A stretch of DNA of 34,485 nucleotides from an uncultured Prevotellaceae bacterium. GTDB lineage: Bacteria; Bacteroidota; Bacteroidia; Bacteroidales; Bacteroidaceae. Position numbers and translations under genes: made by a program. Position 1 is the stretch's first letter. Every line of letters starts with the position of its first letter. Positions 15,478 to 22,196 of this stretch are shown in pieces. The notes under the pieces were generated by a model, which was not told the DNA's origin, did no database searches, and saw nothing but the letters and a program-made list of their open reading frames with translations. The DNA lies in contig CACXYH010000035.1 in assembly GCA_902771785.1 (NCBI GenBank), positions 1-34,485 on the forward strand, given 5' to 3'.

Positions 15478-17895
15478 ATGAAAAAGCTTGCTATTCTCTT
15501 ATCACTCATCACCCTTCATTCCTCATGGAGCGTGGCGCAGAAAGGCTACCCCATTACGCCCGTCCCCTTCACATCGGTAAAGGTAGCCTCTGGCACCTTC
15601 TGGGGACAGCGACTGGAGGCCTCGCGCAACACCACCGTGCCCCTGGCCTTCTCGAAATGCGAGAGCGAGGGACGCTACAAGAACTTTGAGCATGCGGCCC
15701 AGCACCTGAAAGACCCCTCGAAGGTGTTCCGCGTGAACGGCGTGGGCTACTCGTTCGACGATACCGACCCCTACAAGACCCTGGAGGGGGCTGCCTACAT
15801 CCTGCAGACCTATCCCGACCGGAAGCTGGAGGCCTACTGCGACTCGGTCATCGACATCATTGCCACGGCACAGGAGCCCGACGGCTACCTCTACACCGCC
15901 CGCACGCAGAACCCTGCCAACCCCCACCACTGGGCCGGCGACCGCCGCTGGGTGAAGGAGGAAGACCTCTCGCACGAGCTCTACAACCTGGGCCACATGG
16001 TGGAGGGAGCCGTGGCCTACTGGCAGGCTACGGGCAAGCGTAAGTTCTTGGACATCGCCTGCCGCTATGCCGACGTGGCCTGCAAGGAGGTAGGTCCCAA
16101 CCCCGGCCAGATGTGTGTGGTGCCTGGCCACCAGATAGCCGAGATGGCCATGGCCCGCCTCTATCTGGCCACCGGCCAGCAGCGCTATCTCGACTTCGCC
16201 AAGTTCCTGCTCGACTATCGCGGCAAGACGCAGATAAGGACCGAATACTCGCAGAGCCACAAGCCCGTGGTGGAGCAAGACGAGGCCGTGGGCCACGCCG
16301 TGCGCGCCGCCTATATGTATGCCGGCATGGCCGATGTGGCAGCCCTGACGGGCGACGAGGGCTACATCCGCGCCATCGACCGCATCTGGGACAACATCGT
16401 AGGCCGGAAGCTCTACATCACGGGCGGCATCGGGGCTACCTCGTCGGGCGAAGCCTTCGGCAAGAACTACGAGCTGCCCAACATGAGCGCCTACTGCGAG
16501 ACCTGCGCCGCCATCGGCAACGTCTACGTGAACTACCGCCTGTTCCTGCTTCACGGCGAGTCGAAATACTTCGACGTGCTGGAGCGTACGCTCTACAACG
16601 GACTGATTTCGGGCGTCTCGCTCCAGGGCGACGGTTTCTTCTATCCCAACCCCCTGGAGTCGATGGGCCAGCACCAGCGGCAGGCCTGGTTCGGCTGTGC
16701 CTGCTGTCCCAGCAACATCTGCCGCTTCATTCCCTCGCTGCCGGGCTACGTCTATGCCGTGAAGGACCGCAACGTCTACGTCAACCTGTTCCTCTCGAAT
16801 GCCGCTACGCTCAAGGTGGCAGGCCGGCAGGTGGCGCTGAGCCAGACCACCGACTATCCCTGGGACGGCAGCATCGCCCTCAGCATCGACAAGAATCAGG
16901 CGGGCGAGTTTGCGCTGAAGCTGCGCATTCCCGGTTGGCTGAAGGGGCAGACCGTGCCCTCCGACCTCTATCGCTACACAGACAATAAGCGCCTGACCTA
17001 TACCTGCACCGTCAACGGCCTTGCCGTCGCCGCCGCCACCACCCCCGACGGCTACCTCACCATCAGCCGCAAGTGGAAGAAGGGCGACCGCGTACAGCTG
17101 AACTTCCCGATGGAGCCGCGCACCGTGCGGGCCAACTATCAGGTGGAGGCCGACCGCGGCATGGTGGCCATCGAGCGCGGACCGCTGGTGTATTGCGCCG
17201 AGCACCCCGACAACCCCTTCGACGTGATGAGCGCCCTCGTCAGCCAGGAGCCGCAGTTCCGGCTGGGCAAAGGCCAGATAGCAGGCACGCCCGTCGTCAC
17301 CCTTACCACCGACGCCCAGACGCTCGACTTCAGCAAGCAGGGCAAGCTCGTGGTGACCGACTGCCAGCTGACGCTCATTCCCTACTATGCCTGGTGCCAC
17401 CGCGGCTCGGGCAAGATGCGCGTCTGGCTGCCGCAAGACCTCAGCGCCACCACGCCTGCCCAGCCCGCCACGCTGGCCAGCGAGAGCCGCGTAGGCAGCT
17501 CGGTGCAGCTGCCCGCCCTGTCGGCCGTGAACGACCGCCTCGTGCCCAAGGGCGAGAACGACCGCAGCGTGCCCTACACCCACTGGTGGCCCAAGAAGGG
17601 CTCCACCGAGTGGATTGCCTACACCTTCCCCAGTGCCACCACGGTCAGCAGCAGCACCGTCTGGTGGTTCAGCGACAAGCCCTGGGGCGGCTGCGCCGTG
17701 CCTAAGTCGTGGCGCCTGCTCTATCAGGACGCCAGCGGCCAGTGGAAGCCCGTCGACGCTGCCGACGCCTATACCACCCATGTGGGCACCGGCAACACGG
17801 TCATGTTTGCTCCTGTGACCACGCAGGCCCTGCGCCTGGAGGTCACGCTGCCCGACAACGACTCGGCCGGCGTCTTCGAGTGGAGCGTCAAGTAG
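15478..17895 (+). CDS. GH127 family glycosidase, putative beta-L-arabinofuranosidase (paralogue 2)
   Basis: An 805-aa protein with signal peptide MKKLAILLSL... (cleavage near SVA/QKG), part of whose hydrophobic segment is encoded by a degenerate 7-bp repeat. The GH127 core includes FSFDDTDPYK-like (YSFDDTDPYKTLEGAAY), SHELYNLGH and GGIGA motifs. Zinc-site residues are Glu341 and Cys343 (AYCETCAA) and Cys409-Cys410 (FGCACCPSN); Cys409 is the likely nucleophile. The C-terminal beta-sandwich starts at YTHWWPKKGSTEWIAYTF and resembles the module in paralogue 1. The two paralogues are clearly diverged in the loops before the Zn site, so they probably differ in linkage or aglycone. It lies 28 bp after the S9 peptidase stop, same operon. 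No C-terminal DLxGR tail is present. Confidence 0.93.
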   Translation: MKKLAILLSLITLHSSWSVAQKGYPITPVPFTSVKVASGTFWGQRLEASRNTTVPLAFSKCESEGRYKNFEHAAQHLKDPSKVFRVNGVGYSFDDTDPYKTLEGAAYILQTYPDRKLEAYCDSVIDIIATAQEPDGYLYTARTQNPANPHHWAGDRRWVKEEDLSHELYNLGHMVEGAVAYWQATGKRKFLDIACRYADVACKEVGPNPGQMCVVPGHQIAEMAMARLYLATGQQRYLDFAKFLLDYRGKTQIRTEYSQSHKPVVEQDEAVGHAVRAAYMYAGMADVAALTGDEGYIRAIDRIWDNIVGRKLYITGGIGATSSGEAFGKNYELPNMSAYCETCAAIGNVYVNYRLFLLHGESKYFDVLERTLYNGLISGVSLQGDGFFYPNPLESMGQHQRQAWFGCACCPSNICRFIPSLPGYVYAVKDRNVYVNLFLSNAATLKVAGRQVALSQTTDYPWDGSIALSIDKNQAGEFALKLRIPGWLKGQTVPSDLYRYTDNKRLTYTCTVNGLAVAAATTPDGYLTISRKWKKGDRVQLNFPMEPRTVRANYQVEADRGMVAIERGPLVYCAEHPDNPFDVMSALVSQEPQFRLGKGQIAGTPVVTLTTDAQTLDFSKQGKLVVTDCQLTLIPYYAWCHRGSGKMRVWLPQDLSATTPAQPATLASESRVGSSVQLPALSAVNDRLVPKGENDRSVPYTHWWPKKGSTEWIAYTFPSATTVSSSTVWWFSDKPWGGCAVPKSWRLLYQDASGQWKPVDAADAYTTHVGTGNTVMFAPVTTQALRLEVTLPDNDSAGVFEWSVK

Positions 17896-17932
17896 CGGGG
17901 GCAACAGCCGTACAAAAAGCAAAAAAGGGTAA

Positions 17933-17946
17933 AAAGCTATAGCTTT
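17933..17946. promoter_or_regulatory. 14-bp perfect palindrome upstream of sufB
   Basis: AAAGCTATAGCTTT is self-complementary and lies where the -33 element of the suf promoter would be. It could be an operator, but no regulator is known from this window. Confidence 0.4.
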
Positions 17947-17961
17947 CTGCAATTTTCTTCG

Positions 17962-17969
17962 TACCTTTG
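17962..17969 (+). promoter_or_regulatory. -7 element of the sufBCD promoter
   Basis: TACCTTTG matches TAnnTTTG, 27 bp before the sufB ATG. No TTG at the right distance; an AT-rich palindrome occupies that position. Confidence 0.65.
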
Positions 17970-17996
17970 CAGCCCATAAAACAGAAATAAGCCTCA

Positions 17997-19511
17997 ATGG
18001 ACGACAAGAATAAAGACAAGGAGCAAGAGAAGACCGACGAGCAGCAGGCGCAGCACGAGCCTGCCGACAACGAGCTGGTGCGCCGCATAGCCGAGCAGAA
18101 GTATGAGTTCGGCTTCACCACCGACGTGCATACCGAAATCATTCCCGTAGGACTGAATGAGGACGTGGTGCGCCTCATATCGCAGAAGAAAGGTGAGCCC
18201 GAGTGGATGCTCGACTTCCGCCTGAAGGCATTCCGCTACTGGCAGGAGCAGCAGCAGCCCACGTGGGGACACGTCACCGTGCCGCCCATCGACTATCAGG
18301 CCATCTCCTACTATGCCGACCCCACCGCCAAGAAAAGCATGCCCGACGGTTCTGCTGCCAAGATAGACCCCGAGCTGGAGAAAACGTTCGACAAGCTCGG
18401 CATTCCCCTTGAGGAGCGGCTCGCCCTGAGCGGCAACACCGCCGTCGACGCCATCATGGACTCCGTCTCGGTGAAGACCACGTTCAAGGAGAAGCTGCGC
18501 GAGAAGGGCGTCATCTTCTGCTCCATCGGCGAGGCCGTCAAGGAGCACCCCGACCTCGTGCGCCGCTATTTGGGCAGTGTCGTCCCCTATCGCGACAACT
18601 TCTTTGCAGCCCTCAACTCGGCCGTCTTCAGCGACGGGTCCTTCGTCTATATTCCCAAGGGCGTGCGCTGCCCCATGGAGCTCAGCTCCTACTTCCGCAT
18701 CAACGCCCGCAATACCGGTCAGTTCGAGCGCACGCTCATCGTGGCCGACGACGACAGCTACGTCAGTTACCTTGAGGGCTGCACGGCTCCCATGCGTGAC
18801 GAAAACCAGCTGCATGCCGCCGTCGTAGAGATTGTCGTCATGAACCGCGCCGAGGTGAAGTACTCTACCGTGCAGAACTGGTATCCCGGCGACGAGCACG
18901 GCCGCGGCGGCGTGCTCAACCTCGTGACGAAGCGGGGCGAGCTGCGCGGCGACGACTCGAAGCTGTCGTGGACGCAGGTGGAGACCGGCAGCGCCATCAC
19001 CTGGAAATACCCCTCGTGCGTGCTGCGTGGCGACCGCTCGCAGGCCGAGTTCTACAGCGTCGCCGTCACCAACCACTACCAGGAGGCCGACACCGGCACG
19101 AAGATGATTCATCTGGGGCGCGACACCCGCAGCACCATCATCTCCAAGGGCATCTCTGCCGGCCACTCGCAGAACTCCTACCGCGGACTGGTGCGCGCTG
19201 CCGCCACCGCCGAGAACGCCCGCAACTACTCCAGCTGCGACTCGCTGCTGCTGGGCTCGGACTGCGGCGCCCATACTTTCCCCTACATGGACGTGGCCAA
19301 CCCCACCGCCATCTTCGAGCACGAGGCCACCACCTCGAAAATCTCAGAAGACCAGCTCTTCTACTGCAACCAGCGGGGCATACCCACCGAGCAGGCCGTG
19401 GGCCTCATTGTCAACGGCTATGCCAAGGAGGTGCTGCAGAAGCTGCCCATGGAGTTTGCCGTAGAGGCCCAGAAGCTGCTGTCTGTTTCCTTGGAGGGAA
19501 CGGTTGGTTAA
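17997..19511 (+). CDS. sufB: Fe-S cluster assembly scaffold protein SufB
   Basis: A 504-aa protein, full length for SufB (about 470-500) with an extra highly charged N-terminal tail of ~25 residues ([12 protein letters not shown]...). Family motifs are clear: [74 protein letters not shown], and the C-terminal [21 protein letters not shown] with the conserved cysteine region needed for cluster assembly. It acts in the cytoplasm as part of the SufBC2D complex that builds 4Fe-4S clusters. First gene of sufBCD, with its own promoter; 76 bp containing a heptamer array separate it from sufC. No sufS or sufE follows. Confidence 0.98.
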   Translation: MDDKNKDKEQEKTDEQQAQHEPADNELVRRIAEQKYEFGFTTDVHTEIIPVGLNEDVVRLISQKKGEPEWMLDFRLKAFRYWQEQQQPTWGHVTVPPIDYQAISYYADPTAKKSMPDGSAAKIDPELEKTFDKLGIPLEERLALSGNTAVDAIMDSVSVKTTFKEKLREKGVIFCSIGEAVKEHPDLVRRYLGSVVPYRDNFFAALNSAVFSDGSFVYIPKGVRCPMELSSYFRINARNTGQFERTLIVADDDSYVSYLEGCTAPMRDENQLHAAVVEIVVMNRAEVKYSTVQNWYPGDEHGRGGVLNLVTKRGELRGDDSKLSWTQVETGSAITWKYPSCVLRGDRSQAEFYSVAVTNHYQEADTGTKMIHLGRDTRSTIISKGISAGHSQNSYRGLVRAAATAENARNYSSCDSLLLGSDCGAHTFPYMDVANPTAIFEHEATTSKISEDQLFYCNQRGIPTEQAVGLIVNGYAKEVLQKLPMEFAVEAQKLLSVSLEGTVG

Positions 19512-19551
19512 GGGAAAAGTGAAGAGTGAAAAGTGAATAATTTGCTACCGC
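19509..19551 (+). repeat. Heptamer array directly after the sufB stop
   Basis: Starting at the stop codon TAA: GGGAAAA, GTGAAGA, GTGAAAA, GTGAATA, then ATTTGCTACCGC. The same heptamers and GCTACCGC box occur after ddl (27676-27725) and between efp and the GT2 gene. Confidence 0.85.
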
Positions 19552-19587
19552 AATAGCGCAATTAGATAGATAGAAAGGGAATTTACA

Positions 19588-20343
19588 ATGCTTGAAGTGA
19601 GAAACCTGCACGCCAGGATTGGCGACAAAGAGATACTGCGAGGCATCGACCTCGTGATTAACGACGGCGAGACCCACGCCATCATGGGCCCTAACGGCTC
19701 GGGCAAGTCAACGCTGTCGGCAGTGCTCGTGGGCAACCCGCTCTACGAGGTGACCGAGGGCGAAGCCTTCTTCAACGGGAAGAACCTGCTGGAGCTGAAG
19801 CCCGAGGAGCGCGCCCACGAGGGCCTGTTCCTCTCGTTCCAGTATCCGGTGGAAATCCCTGGCGTGTCGATGACCAACTTCATGAAGGCGGCCATCAACG
19901 AGAAGCGCAAGGCGCAGGGCCTGGAGCCGATGAACGCTGCCGAGTTTCTGAAGCTCATGCGCGAGAAGCGCAAGGTGGTGGAGCTCGACGCACGGCTGGC
20001 CAACCGCTCGGTGAACGAAGGCTTCAGCGGCGGCGAGAAGAAGCGCAACGAGATATTCCAGATGGCCATGCTCGAACCGAAGCTGAGCATTCTCGACGAG
20101 ACCGATTCGGGCCTCGACGTGGATGCCATGCGCATCGTGGCCGAAGGCGTGAACAAGCTGCAGCGACCCGACACCAGCTGCATCGTGATTACCCACTACG
20201 ACCGCCTGCTCGAGATGATCAGGCCGCAGTTCGTTCACGTGCTCTACCGCGGACGCATCGTGAAGACCGGTGGCCCCGAGCTGGCCAAGGCCATTCAGGA
20301 GCACGGCTACGACTGGATTAAGGAAGAAGTAGGAGAGGAGTAA
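19588..20343 (+). CDS. sufC: Fe-S cluster assembly ATPase SufC
   Basis: A 251-aa protein, typical SufC length. ABC ATPase motifs: Walker A GPNGSGKST (about 34-42), signature FSGGEKKRNE (SufC-specific KKRNE ending), Walker B LSILDETDSGLD, and the H-loop VITHYDRLLE. SufC binds SufB and SufD and powers the scaffold's conformational change. ATG at 19588 follows AAAGGGAATTTACA; it is in the same operon as sufB, and sufD begins 6 bp after its stop. Confidence 0.98.
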   Translation: MLEVRNLHARIGDKEILRGIDLVINDGETHAIMGPNGSGKSTLSAVLVGNPLYEVTEGEAFFNGKNLLELKPEERAHEGLFLSFQYPVEIPGVSMTNFMKAAINEKRKAQGLEPMNAAEFLKLMREKRKVVELDARLANRSVNEGFSGGEKKRNEIFQMAMLEPKLSILDETDSGLDVDAMRIVAEGVNKLQRPDTSCIVITHYDRLLEMIRPQFVHVLYRGRIVKTGGPELAKAIQEHGYDWIKEEVGEE

Positions 20344-20349
20344 GAGAGC

Positions 20350-21702
20350 ATGACGAAGACTACTAAGAGCGAACAGCAATATACCGAGCTCTACGAGCAG
20401 CAGCACGCGCTCATCTGCCAGCACGCCCCCGCCGTGATGAACGCCCAGCGCGACGAAGCCTACAGGCGCTTCAAGTCGAAGGGCTTCCCCACGACGAAGG
20501 CCGAACGCTATAAGTACACCGACATGGGCCGCCTCTTTGCGCCCGACTACGGGCTGAACCTGCAGCGCCTGCCCATTGCGGTAGACCCCTATCGGGCGTT
20601 CAGCTGCGACGTGCCCAACCTCTCGACTGCGCTCTTCTTCCTCGTGAACGATGCCTTCTACGACGCTGCTCCTGCCGCCTCTCATCTGCCTGAAGGCGTC
20701 ATCGTTGGCTCGCTCGCACAGCATGCCGACCTCGTGGCCCGCTACTACAACCAGCTGGCATCGAAGGATGAGGCTGCCGTGTCAGACCTGAACACGATGC
20801 TGGCGCAGGACGGACTGCTCGTCTACGTGCCCAAGGGAGTGGTCGTCGACAAGGCCGTGCAGGTGGTCAACATCCTGAAGTCGCCCGCCGCCGGCGTGCC
20901 GCTGATGGTGAACCGCCGCGTGCTCATCGTGCTCGAAGAGGGAGCCGAGGCCAAGCTGCTGTTCTGCGACCATGCTGCCGACGACGCCCCGTTCCTCACC
21001 ACCCAGGTCATCGAAGCCTTCGTGGGTGAGAATGCCAAGCTCGACCTCTATTGTCTGGAGGAGACCCACAACAAGAATGTGCGCGTGAGCAACGTCTACA
21101 TCGACCAGCAGGCCAACAGCCGCGTGCGCCACAACGTGCTCACCCTGCACAACGGAACCACCCGCAACAAGCTCGACCTGACCCTCTCGGGCGAGGGAGC
21201 CGAGTGCGCCTGCTACGGCGCCGTGATTGCCGACAAGCATCAGCACGCCGACAACAACACCCTTATCACCCACCGTGCGCCCCACTGCACGAGCAACGAG
21301 CTCTATAAGTACGTGCTCGACGAACAGGCCACCGGCGCCTTTGCCGGACGCGTGCTCGTGGAGCATGGAGCCCAGAAGACGGCCTCGCAGATGACCAATC
21401 AGAACCTGTGCACCACCCGCGCGGCCCGCATGTTCACCCAGCCCATGCTCGAAATCTATGCCGACGACGTGAAGTGCGCCCACGGCTCCACCGTAGGCCA
21501 GCTCAACGACCAGGCGCTCTTCTACATGCGACAGCGTGGCATCAGCGAGCGCGAGGCGCGCACGCTGCTCATGCAGGCCTTCATAGGCGAGGTCATCGAC
21601 CTGATAGAGCTTGAACCCCTGCGAAACCGCCTGCACTATCTGGTAGAGAAGCGGTTCCGTGGAGAATTCAATAAGTGTAAGGGCTGTAAGCTTTGCAAGT
21701 AA
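20350..21702 (+). CDS. sufD: Fe-S cluster assembly protein SufD
   Basis: A 450-aa protein. SufD features: an alpha-helical N-terminus with KGFPTTKAERYKYTDMGRLF, the beta-helix core (VLIVLEEGAEAKLLFCDHA; HNVLTLHNGTTRNKLDLTLSGEGAECACYGAV), and the terminal motif HGSTVGQLNDQALFYMRQRG that SufD shares with SufB. It is the third SufBC2D subunit, involved in iron acquisition for the scaffold. Unusual is the tail KCKGCKLCK: three cysteines in a C-x2-C-x2-C pattern at the extreme C-terminus. It ends in a hairpin that overlaps the stop codon. Last gene of the operon; a cysteine desulfurase gene, often adjacent, is absent. Confidence 0.97.
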   Translation: MTKTTKSEQQYTELYEQQHALICQHAPAVMNAQRDEAYRRFKSKGFPTTKAERYKYTDMGRLFAPDYGLNLQRLPIAVDPYRAFSCDVPNLSTALFFLVNDAFYDAAPAASHLPEGVIVGSLAQHADLVARYYNQLASKDEAAVSDLNTMLAQDGLLVYVPKGVVVDKAVQVVNILKSPAAGVPLMVNRRVLIVLEEGAEAKLLFCDHAADDAPFLTTQVIEAFVGENAKLDLYCLEETHNKNVRVSNVYIDQQANSRVRHNVLTLHNGTTRNKLDLTLSGEGAECACYGAVIADKHQHADNNTLITHRAPHCTSNELYKYVLDEQATGAFAGRVLVEHGAQKTASQMTNQNLCTTRAARMFTQPMLEIYADDVKCAHGSTVGQLNDQALFYMRQRGISEREARTLLMQAFIGEVIDLIELEPLRNRLHYLVEKRFRGEFNKCKGCKLCK

Positions 21703-21724
21703 GTAGGGACTTCCCTACTTACTT
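21697..21724 (+). terminator. Probable terminator of sufBCD
   Basis: 13-bp perfect inverted repeat AAGTAAGTAGGGA / TCCCTACTTACTT with a 2-nt centre (the practical loop takes in the top pairs), followed by GTCTTTT. It overlaps the sufD stop codon (21700-21702). Confidence 0.65.
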
Positions 21725-21780
21725 GTCTTTTCATAACAGTCTATCTTCTGCAGGCAAATAGCGGCGGAAGTCGCGCCAGT

Positions 21781-21956
21781 GACGCTGCAGATCATTGGTT
21801 TCGACGCAGTAATCCATCGGTTTCGACGCAGCAGACCATCGGTTTCGACGCAGCAGACCATCGGTTTCGACGGCGGAATCCATCGGTTTCTCCGCAGGAA
21901 ACCGATGGATTCCTACGTAGAAACCGATGGATTCCGCTGCACAAACCGCAGGTTTC
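21781..21956. repeat. Array of eight phased 22-bp units with core in both orientations
   Basis: Eight gapless 22-nt units, all ending in TTC. Each has a 7-nt head (GACGCAG in units 2-4) and a 15-nt core. Units 1-5 carry the core as GAATCCATCGGTTTC-like; units 6 and 7 carry its exact reverse complement GAAACCGATGGATTC in the same register; unit 8 is degenerate. Units 5 and 6 together form a 15-bp hairpin with a 7-nt loop. Confidence 0.87.
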
Positions 21957-22063
21957 CAGCGTCAATCACAGCCGAGAAGTCGCCCTTCCGACCGGAGCAT
22001 GTGCTCATGACTCATGCGAGAAAAGCATGAAAATCGATGCGTTTTATGCATGGAAAGCACAGA

Positions 22064-22161
22064 ATCTGTCACTCTATCACCCCATCTGTCACCCTATCTG
22101 TCACCAATCCAACGCGCTCTGCGCCAGCATGTTAAGTCGATTTGGTGACAGAGTGACAGAT
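22064..22161. repeat. ATCTGTCAC repeats and 18-bp inverted repeat
   Basis: ATCTGTCAC occurs at 22064, 22084 and 22096. The stretch 22064-22081 pairs with 22144-22161 (17 of 18 bp). It lies 35 bp beyond the GH27 stop and could form the 3' end structure of that transcript. Confidence 0.7.
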
Positions 22162-22196
22162 ATTTTCGCAAAAAAATCTTGGGGAATATTCTGACT

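Larger units (their letters stand above)
21703..22196. other. 494-bp convergent intergenic region with repeats
   Basis: Between sufD (plus) and the GH27 gene (minus). It contains the suf terminator, an eight-unit 22-bp array (21781-21956) and a set of ATCTGTCAC repeats with a long-range inverted partner (22064-22161). An open frame across the array (21779-22030) is an artefact of the repeat. Confidence 0.85.

Noticed and set aside
8611-17895. Polysaccharide utilisation locus of the Sus type
   Set aside because: No SusC/SusD-like genes, sensor or ECF sigma/anti-sigma pair in the window.
13299-17997. Long minus-strand open frames (737 and 824 codons) opposite the S9 peptidase and GH127 genes
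   Set aside because: Antisense shadows of GC-rich codons; no domain motifs, implausible His/Val/Ala/Gly-rich composition, and the plus-strand frames have clear catalytic motifs.
21781-21956. CRISPR array
   Set aside because: 22-bp step with no unique 30-40-bp spacers, core inverted in some units, no cas genes nearby.
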